Shown here one piece after another: positions 57,439 to 64,000 of a DNA stretch of 64,000 nucleotides. The position numbers were made by a program, and so were the translations under genes. Source of the DNA: JAIBJN01 sp963825255 (lineage in GTDB: Bacteria > Actinomycetota > Thermoleophilia > Gaiellales > Gaiellaceae); assembly GCA_963825255.1 (NCBI GenBank), contig CAWGSF010000009.1:620001-684000 (forward strand). The letters are read 5' to 3'. Every line of letters begins with the position of its first letter. Positions within the stretch are counted from its first letter, which is position 1. Below the pieces are notes generated by a model. It was not told the DNA's origin and made no database searches. It worked only from the letters and a program-made list of their open reading frames with translations.

Positions 57439-58955
57439 GCTTGCTGATGATCGCCGGGACCGTCCGCGTGAGGAGCTTGACGTCACCCCACAGCGACCAG
57501 TTGGTCACGTACACGTAGTCGAGCGTGATCATCTCGGAGAACGGGATGTCGCTCCGTCCCAGGACCTGCCACAAGCCCGTGAGGCCCGGGGTGAGGTGGA
57601 GGCGGCGTCGGTGGTGGCCGAGGACGTTGTCGTCCTCGTCGAGAATCAGCGGCCGCGGGCCGACGAGGCTCATCTCGCCGCGGAGCACGTTGAAAAGCTG
57701 CGGAAGCTCGTCGAGCGACCAGGAGCGGAGGAATCGACCGAACGTCGTCACGCGCGGATCGTCGGCCACCTTGAACATTCGCGGCCCGGCTCGGTGTGCT
57801 TGTTCAGGTGCGCGACCTTCGCCTTCCGCTCCTCGGCATCTGCGTCCATCGTGCGGAACTTGACCAGCTCGAAGCGCTTGCCGCCCGCGCCCATCCGCTC
57901 CTGGCGGAAGAACACGGACCGGCTGATCCGGCCTTGATCCGCCAGGCCGCGAGGGCGAAGAAGGGCGCGAGGACCACGAGTGCGAGGCTCGCGAAGACGA
58001 GGTCGAAGGATCGCTTGATCAGGCGGCCCGAGCGTGTCAGCCGGGCTGGACCGAGGCTCACGAGGGGAATCCCGCCGAGGTCGTGGACGTGGGTGCGCGA
58101 TCCGATCACCTCGTACATGCGCGGAACCACCTCCACCCTGACCCGAAGCTCTGTGCAGCGGCGGAGGAGATCGACGTGCTCGTCGCTGGAAGCGCGGGAG
58201 AACGCGACGATGACCCGTTCGATGTCGTACGCCCGCACGATCGGCTCGAGCTCCGCCGTCTTGCCGAGGAGCGGTGGCAAATCCTCCGGGAGGTCGAGCG
58301 GGTCGTCGTCGATGAAGCCCGCGACATCGAGGCAGTAGTCGGGTCGCGACGCCAGCCGCATCGCGATGCGCTCGGCAACGCGCCCGGTCCCGATGATCAG
58401 AGTCGGCTCTCGGAGGCCGGCGCTGCGCTGGACGAGCCACCGGGCCAGCGCGCGGCCGATGACGATCAGCACGATGGTCGCGACCCAGAAGGTCGTCGCG
58501 ATGCCCAGGCGCGGGTGGGCGATTCCGCTGGCGTTCACGAGCAGGAGCCCGATCCACGTCGCGAACGTGCACATGAGCACGAGGCCGGGCAGATCGTCGG
58601 CGGTGGAGCGCGCGGCGCCGATCTCGACATGGTCGTACAGCCCGTACATCTGGGCCAGAAGCACCCAGCCGGGGAAGCCGACGATCAGCAGCCCGGTGAT
58701 CGCGATCTCCTGGGGCTCGAGGATGCGCACCGCGAGGGTCTGGGTCAACGCGAGCGCCAGCAGGAGCCCTGCCAGATCGGCCGCGACGAGTGCGCGCCGT
58801 AGAACCCAGGCACGGCTTCGCGGTCGCTTTTGCGCCTGGGGACGTGTTCGTCCTCCCTTGCTCGCGGCCAAGGTCATGAGCTCGGCCTCGAGACCGTCCA
58901 CAGGCTCTTCCCACTCGTCGACGAGGTCGATATCCCGACGTCGAATCGACCTCAT
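57425..58955 (-). CDS. Polyprenyl-phosphate hexose-1-phosphate transferase, priming enzyme (frameshifted)
   Basis: This protein of about 509 residues starts repeat-unit synthesis by putting a sugar-1-phosphate on the polyprenyl carrier. It has several membrane spans in residues 50-160, a CoA-binding-like Rossmann region (REPTLIIGTGRVAERIAMRL) and a final span. The C-terminal catalytic domain contains VFFRQERMGAGGKRFELVKF, ADDPRVTTFGRFLRSWSLDE (LPQLFNVLRGEMSLVGPRP) and TPGLTGLWQVLGRSDI. These are diagnostic of WbaP/WcaJ-type transferases. Breaks near 57935 and 57782 separate the catalytic core. It heads the minus-strand run of PGT, Alg14-like and Alg13-like genes. Confidence 0.9.
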
Positions 58956-59228
58956 CCGAGACGACCGCTGCTCGAAGACGAAAACACCGCAACTTTCTGT
59001 CGACCGCCTCTGCCCTCGGGGCGGGTGCCAGGCCTCGGCGGGCATGTTGTCGGATTGAAAGTCCTCTGTAAAGGGGGAGACGCGGGAGTTGCGACACACA
59101 GCCGCTTTGGACATCATGGCCACTCGGGGGTTATCGACCGAGGGGCGTAGGGCCACTGTGGCAGGATCGTTCAGCAGAGAGCGGCAACCGCTCACGACCC
59201 CGGAACTCGGCGGGGCGAAGAGGTAGCG
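58956..59228. other. Divergent control region between the priming transferase and the phosphatase-superfamily pair
   Basis: This 273-base gap holds no gene that I can support. It is less G/C-biased than its surroundings. On the plus strand GAAGAGGT precedes the GTG at 59229. A run reading AAAGTCCTCTGTAAAG lies near 59058-59073. No clear palindrome stands out, and I place no transcription start with confidence. Confidence 0.4.
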
Positions 59229-60786
59229 GTGAAGACGATCGCCATCGGTCTCGACGGCTGTTCCTGGAACGTCCTCGAACCGCTGCTCGACACGGGTCAA
59301 CTTCCGAATCTCGCACGGCTCAGGGACGAAGGAGCGTCCGGAGTTCTCGAGAGCACGGTACCGTTCTTCACCGGGACCGGCCTGGGCCTCTTTCGCAACG
59401 GGCGCGTCGCCGGCCGCCCACGGGATCTACGACTTCATGATGGTGCGCGAGGACGGCAGCTTGAAGGTGGCGCACCAGGGCGACCTGCGCTGGCCGACGT
59501 ACTACGAACAGCTGGGCGGCGAGGGCGTCCGCTGTGTCCTGATCAACCTGCCGCTCGACCAGGACGGGTGCGTCGGGACCGTGATCGTCAACAGCTGGCT
59601 CACGGATGACGAGTCACGCCGCATCCTCCCGACCGGCCGTCGTGAGCGATACCGCAGCCTCCTCGAGGCCTACCGGACATTCCCCGAGAATCCGCGCGAC
59701 GTCGAGGAGCTCTGCGCCATCGAGGAGGCGCGGTTCGATCTCGCCCGCGAGCTCTTCCTGACCGAGGACTGGGACCACTTCTTCGTCCTGTTTTCGTCGA
59801 CGGACTGGCTCGGCCACAGTGCCACCGGTCGTCTTCTGCAGGGTGACCAGGATGCGAAGGCTGCGTTCCTGCGCCTTTACCGCCGGCTCGACTCCTATAT
59901 CGGATGGCTCGTCGAGCACGCCCCCGACGCCACCACGTTCGTCCTCTCCGACCATGGCCAGTGCGAGGAGATTGCCGTTCTCCGCGTGAACGCGGTGCTC
60001 CGCGATCTTGGGCTCGCGACGCTCGCCGAGCGGGATCGGCCGGCCGCCAGTCCGTTCTTCGTCGACCGGCGCAAGAAGCCCCGGCTGACGATCGGTGTCC
60101 CGGCCGTCCTCGGGCGGCATCGGACCAACCCGGTCGTGCGACCGTTCGCCCTCCTCGTCAAGCGCGCGCTGCGTCGCGGGGGCGTTGAGCTCATGCGTGC
60201 GAGCACCGCGGTCGACCGTGGCTCGTCCCGCGCCTTCTCGCCGACCGACGCATCCTTTGCCGTCTACGTGCGCTCCGGAGGCGAGGAGTACCTGGACCGA
60301 ATCCGCGCGGCACTCCTGGCCATCCGCCTCGACGACGGACGCCCTGCGATCGAAGAGGTCTGGACTCCCGAGGAGCTCTATGGGCGGACGACGGGCCGGT
60401 GGGGCCCGTCGCTCTTGTTCTCGCCTGCGACCGGAGTGCGCCCCTCGGCTGCGATCAAGGACCTGGTCGTCGAGCCTCCCGGCGCGCGAGGCCGCGGCTG
60501 TCATCAGCGCGACGGGATCCTGATGCTTGCGGGACCGCAGGTCGTCCGTGCAGACGTCGGGCGCGCCCTCATCTACGACGTCGCGCCCACGATGCTGTGG
60601 GCGATGAACTCGGGCGTCCCGGCGGGGGGAGACGGACGGGTGCTCACGGAGGCGTTCGAGCCCTCGTTCGTCGCCGACTCCCCGATCCGCCACATCGACC
60701 CACCGAGCGGGCTCGGCAGCGAGAGACACGACGCCGACGAGTCGGGGGAGGTCGCTCGCCGACTGAAGGCGCTCGGCTACATCTGA
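59229..60786 (+). CDS. Alkaline-phosphatase-superfamily phosphodiesterase-like protein A (frameshifted)
   Basis: This protein of about 520 residues starts KTIAIGLDGCSWNVLEPLLD (metal-binding Asp), with a nucleophile Thr in VPFFTG near residue 50. DWDHFFVLFSSTDWLGHSAT gives a second Asp and His, and TTFVLSDHGQCEEIAVLRVN and ARGRGCHQRDGILMLAGP supply further metal ligands. It ends ARRLKALGYI. The stretch from 59385 to 59415 carries several small indels; the rest is clean. It has no signal peptide. It shows strong identity with the next gene and forms a tandem pair 26 bases apart. GTG 59229 follows a GAAGAGGT site. It is divergent from the priming transferase. Confidence 0.82.
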
Positions 60787-60812
60787 GCCGGCAGCCTGGC
60801 GGCCGAGGATCA

Positions 60813-62381
60813 ATGCGGACACTCGCAATCGGACTCGACGGGTGCTCTTGGAACGTCCTCGACCCGCTGCTCGAGACGGGCGAGCTCCCGACCCTCGCTC
60901 GCCTGCGGGCCGAGGGTGCGCATGGAGTGCTCGAGAGCACGGTGCCGTTCTACACCGGCCCGGCGTGGGCGTCGTTCGCCACCGCGTGCTCACCGGCCGC
61001 CCACGGGTCTACGACTTCCTCATGCTCCGGGAGGGCGACGTCCTGAGCATCGCCACGGATGGCGACCTTCGCCGCGCGACGTACTACGAGGCGCTCGCTC
61101 GGCAGGGCAGACGATCGGTCCTAGTCAACCTCCCTCTCGATCAGAACGGGCACGAGGGCGCCGTGATCGTCAACAGCTGGCTCACGAGCGACGATGAGCG
61201 GCGCATCTTCCCAGTCGACCGGCGTGAGACTTACCGCGATCAACTTGCGGCCTACGTCAACTACCCGACGACGTTCGAGGCCGGACTCGAGGAGCATCTC
61301 CAAGATCTCCGCGCGATCGAGAAGTCCCGTTTCGCCCTCGCTCGGGAGCTCCTGCTTCGGGAGTCGTGGGATCACTTCTTCATCCTCTTCTCCTCGACGA
61401 CTGGCTGGGCACGCGGCGACAGGCCGTTTCCTCGAGGGAGACCCGCATGCCCAAGATGCGTTCCTGCGCCTCTACCGCGATCTCGACAGCTACATCGGCT
61501 GGCTCGTCGAGCACGCCGGCGACGCGACGGTCGCGGTCGTCTCCGACCATGGTCAGTGCGCCGAGACGCACAGCGTGCGCGTCAACGCCGTCTTTCGCGA
61601 GCTCGGGCTCCTTCGGCTGCGGCGCGAGCGCACCGCCGATCCGGGCGGTCGTGGCGGGCCGGAGGGGGCACGGGCTTCGATTCGGGTGCCGACCTCGCTG
61701 ATCGGCCTCCGGCGAATCCCCTTGCTGCGCCGGTTCGTGCGCGGTATCAATCGAGAGCTTCGGGGGCGGCTCGGGATCGAGGTGATCACGCCCTTGCGCG
61801 GCCTCGATGTCGATCGAACGCGGTCGCGCGTGTTCTCGCCGACGGTCGCTTCGTACGCGGTGTACGCCCGGGACTGCAGCGCCGCAGAGTTGCGCGCCGT
61901 CGCCGACGCGCTGCTGAAGGTTCGCCTCGATGACGGCCGGTCCGCGTTCGAGGACGTGTGGACGCCGGAGGAGCTGTACGGCCGTCCGCTTCCGGACGGC
62001 CCGAGCCTTGTGTTCGCGCCCTCACTCGGCATTCGGCCGTCGATCACCGTTCGGGAGCCGGTCGTCGAGAACGTCGCGGAGCGCGGGCGCGGCGCTCACC
62101 AGCGCGACGGGATCATCCTTCTGGGCGGGCCAGGGACGGTCGCACGCGAGCTTGACCGCATCAGCATCTACGACGTCGCGCCGACGCTTCTCTGGGCGAT
62201 GGAAGCCGCCGTGCCCGCCGGGGGAGACGGGCGCGTCGTGTTCGAGGCCTTCCGCGAGAGCGTCGTAGCCTCACGCGAGCTCCGCGAGATCGATGTCGCC
62301 CCCGACGCGGGACGTCGCACGGGTGGAGAGGCAGACACCCGCGCGGTCGAGGAGCGCCTGAAGTCACTCGGCTACATCTAG
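60813..62381 (+). CDS. Alkaline-phosphatase-superfamily phosphodiesterase-like protein B (frameshifted)
   Basis: This protein of about 522 residues is the tandem paralogue of the gene at 59229. It starts RTLAIGLDGCSWNVLDPLLE, contains the nucleophile region VPFYTGPAWASFATACSPAA, then WLGHAATGRFLEGDPHAQDA, VAVVSDHGQCAETHSVRVNA and RGRGAHQRDGIILLGGPG, and ends EERLKSLGYI. Breaks lie near 61005 and 61405. ATG 60813 is 26 bases after the first copy's stop. The two copies keep the same metal ligands but differ over much of the middle, so they may act on different substrates or as a heterodimer. Confidence 0.83.
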
Positions 62382-62433
62382 CGGGCCACCTACCGGGCCC
62401 TTCGTTGGCGCCGACCCCCGTTTTTCTGTCGAT

Positions 62434-62463
62434 TTGACAGGTAACCGTTTGGTTACATAACAT
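62434..62463 (+). promoter_or_regulatory. Sigma-70 promoter with operator-like palindrome in the spacer
   Basis: TTGACA (62434-62439) and TAACAT (62458-62463) are 18 bases apart, and eight bases later comes ATG 62472, so the transcript would be leaderless. The spacer holds GTAACC-GTTT-GGTTAC (62441-62456), a 16-base dyad suited to the ArsR-type dimer encoded downstream. Confidence 0.65.
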
Positions 62464-62471
62464 GTCGGGCC

Positions 62472-63237
62472 ATGGACGAGGTGTTCAGGGCGCTCGCCGA
62501 TCCGACGCGGCGGAGCCTGCTCGACGAGCTGTTCCGCGAGGACGGGCAGACGCTCGGCGCGCTCGAGGGGCGGCTTCCGATGACGCGCTTCGGCGTCATG
62601 AAGCACCTGCGGGTGCTCGAGGAGGCCGGCCTGGTGACGACCAGGCGCCGGGGCCGCGAGAAGCTGCACTTCCTGAACCCCGTCCCGATCCGGCTCGTCC
62701 ACGACCGGTGGGTGAGCAAGTACGCAGAGCCCTGGGCGGCGACGCTCAGCGGACTCAAGACGCGACTGGAGGAGACCATGGAGAAGGTGTTCGAGATCTA
62801 CATCAAGACGACGCCGGAGCGGCTCTGGGAGGCGATCACCGACCGCGAGCTGCGGAGCCGGTACTCGTTCGGCGTCGCGATCAGTCGGACTGGACGACCG
62901 GGTTCCCGCTACGAGTCCGCCCACGCGGCGGCGGGCGTGCGCGATCGCCGAGGGCGAGAACCTCGAGGTCGACCCGCCGCGCCGGCTCGTCCAGAGCATG
63001 AACGCGCTCTGGAGCGACGACGTGAGGGCGGAGGGGACGTCGCGGGTCACGTGGGAGATCGAGCCGGTCGGCGATTCGTGCAGGCTGACGGTGACCCACG
63101 ACCAGCTGCGCGAGGGCGCGAACAACGAGCTCTACGGCGGCTGGCCGATGATCCTCTCCGGCCTGAAGACGCTGCTCGAGACGGGCGAGGCCCTGACGAC
63201 CCCCGGCTCGCTGCTCTACGCGCAGCAGACTGCCTAG
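62472..63237 (+). CDS. ArsR-family regulator fused to an SRPBCC (AHSA1) domain (frameshifted)
   Basis: The protein is about 254 residues. Residues 1-95 form an ArsR-type winged helix (MDEVFRALADPTRRSLLDEL, MTRFGVMKHLRVLEEAGLV, TTRRRGREKLHFLN). The remainder is an SRPBCC/AHSA1-like ligand-binding domain (EKVFEIYIKTTPERLWEAIT, NLEVDPPRRLVQSMNALWSD, WEIEPVGDSCRLTVTHDQL). Breaks lie near 62884, 62903 and 62940 (a missing base, then two surplus ones). Fused proteins of this type regulate their own operon in response to a hydrophobic ligand. The promoter carries a dyad in its spacer, which fits autorepression. The VOC gene at 63242 is the likely cotranscribed target. Confidence 0.82.
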
Positions 63238-63241
63238 GGCG

Positions 63242-63595
63242 ATGCACCTGGCGCTCGCAGTTCGGGACGAAGACCGTTCGCGTCGCTTCTACGAGACGTA
63301 CTTCGGGTTCGGCGCGAGCCCTGCCGAGCGGATGTCGGACGGCGTCCTCATGCTCTACGACGCCGACGGGTTCGCGCTTGCGCTCAAGGAGACCGAGGAG
63401 CCGATCGAGTTGCCGACCTTCTTCCATTTCGCGTTCAAGGGCGCGTCCGGTCCCGAGGAGGTTCGCGCCTTTCGCGACCGCCTCGCGGAGGCGGGCATCC
63501 CGATCGTCGAGGAGTGGGAGGAGCCCGACTACGTGAGCGTCAAGTGCCGCGACCCCGACGGCTACGTCGTCGAGTTCGCCTGGGACGCGGAGTAG
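63242..63595 (+). CDS. VOC-family (glyoxalase/bleomycin-resistance-like) protein
   Basis: The 117-residue protein has the VOC fold: MHLALAVRDEDRSRRFYETY at the N-terminus, GVLMLYDADGFALALKE in the middle and RDPDGYVVEFAWDAE at the end. VOC proteins act on or bind small molecules, as dioxygenases, glyoxalases or antibiotic-binding resistance proteins; a metal His near residue 3 and a Glu near residue 113 are compatible. It starts four bases after the ArsR-SRPBCC stop, so the two genes form an operon. The specific ligand is unknown. Confidence 0.82.
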   Translation: MHLALAVRDEDRSRRFYETYFGFGASPAERMSDGVLMLYDADGFALALKETEEPIELPTFFHFAFKGASGPEEVRAFRDRLAEAGIPIVEEWEEPDYVSVKCRDPDGYVVEFAWDAE

Positions 63596-63601
63596 GCCGG
63601 C

Positions 63602-64000
63602 TCAGCCTCGGGCCTGCTCCGCGGCGGCCGCGAGGAAGCGCGTGCAGATCGTGCGGCCGATCTCGTTCCACGCCTCGATGTGCCGCTCCGCGTCGGCGAG
63701 GTAGAGCCCGGGCGGCGTCGGCGCGTCGTCGCCGTAGCTCCGGATCCAGCGGACCAGCTGCTCGTAGCGCACCTCGGGGTGAAACTGGACGCCCCACGCG
63801 GCCTCGCCGAGCCGGTAGGCCTGGGCGCCGGCGCCGTTCCTCGCCAGCTCCACGCCTCCGGGCGGCAGGCCGGCCGAGTACTCGTGCCACTGGAATGCAG
63901 CGAAGCGCTCCGGCAGGGCCGAGAAGACCGGGTCGTCCTTCGCCGCCTCGGCGAGCTCGATCGGGAACCAGCCGATCTCGGGCTCGGGCGAGGGCTCGAT
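63602..64000 (-). CDS. Class I glutamine amidotransferase-like protein, C-terminal part
   Basis: The frame enters from the right edge and ends at the stop at 63602; 132 residues are visible. The segments EIGWFPIELAEAAKDDPVFS, FQWHEYSAGLPPGGVELARN and WGVQFHPEVRYEQLVRWIRS belong to class I amidotransferases; the histidine in QFHPEV is the catalytic His, while the Cys nucleophile should lie upstream, outside the window. It resembles the GMP-synthase-like amidotransferase proteins that hydrolyse gamma-glutamyl compounds or act with unknown partners. The C-terminus is complete. Confidence 0.85.
   Translation of the reverse strand: MEPSPEPEIGWFPIELAEAAKDDPVFSALPERFAAFQWHEYSAGLPPGGVELARNGAGAQAYRLGEAAWGVQFHPEVRYEQLVRWIRSYGDDAPTPPGLYLADAERHIEAWNEIGRTICTRFLAAAAEQARG

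Noticed and set aside
62381..62433. A terminator after the tandem phosphatase-superfamily pair
   Set aside because: The short GGGCC/GGCCC pairing and a separate run of five T do not form one convincing hairpin followed by T residues.

Overview
The window is about 70% GC, uses many GTG starts, has dense GTGA/ATGA gene overlaps, and encodes a heme pathway pair, a mycothiol/NDMA-type alcohol dehydrogenase relative, PSP1/RicT and HxlR/ArsR regulators. This points to a high-GC actinobacterium. Class Thermoleophilia (Gaiellales/Solirubrobacterales) is my best guess, from general impression rather than a marker gene. The sequence behaves like an uncorrected long-read or metagenomic assembly: many otherwise intact genes are broken by single-base indels, usually in G/C runs. 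I annotate such genes across the break and say where it lies.

Left half (1-33 kb), mostly housekeeping and metabolism: an FAD oxidoreductase with a cupin; two small membrane proteins; an ABC exporter (ATPase, small monooxygenase-like protein, double FtsX permease); an HNH endonuclease with a rhodanese; aconitase; a SnoaL-like protein divergent from a methyltransferase; a hemE-hemH group on the minus strand followed by two small unknown genes; a LytR_C-domain membrane protein; a GalE-like epimerase divergent from tmk-holB-ricT-herA; an LVIVD-repeat protein; tRNA-Thr(CGT); a DHA2 drug exporter; a zinc alcohol dehydrogenase; a choline-kinase-like gene divergent from a dimethylglycine/sarcosine-dehydrogenase-like enzyme; and an HxlR regulator divergent from a second DHA2 exporter.

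Middle (33-37 kb): a signal-peptide/proline-rich/membrane protein, a secreted protein that seems to be joined to RTX-like calcium-binding repeats, and a secreted beta-helix protein.

Right part (37-62.4 kb): a large surface-polysaccharide locus. It holds a nucleotide-sugar module (RfbF, an extended SDR, RfbC, a SAF-domain oxidoreductase), five or more glycosyltransferases, an Alg13/Alg14-like split transferase, a priming polyprenyl-phosphate glycosylphosphotransferase, a Wzx-like flippase, a Wzy/WaaL-like polymerase or ligase, a Wzz-like protein, a beta-helix protein, a membrane-anchored PQQ-dehydrogenase-like/cytochrome c protein, and four alkaline-phosphatase-superfamily proteins. The phosphatase-superfamily genes are the least explained part and the best candidate for an undescribed function, probably making or modifying a phosphate-linked decoration of the polymer.

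The right edge (62.4-64 kb) has an ArsR-SRPBCC regulator, a VOC-family protein and a truncated glutamine amidotransferase. No gene-free stretch exceeds 300 bases; the longest are 58956-59228 (divergent control region) and 30138-30351 (divergent control region with palindromes). Many genes without a Shine-Dalgarno site have a TANNNT hexamer 6-8 bases before the start codon, which suggests leaderless transcription is common here. I saw no CRISPR array, insertion sequence, phage gene or replication origin.
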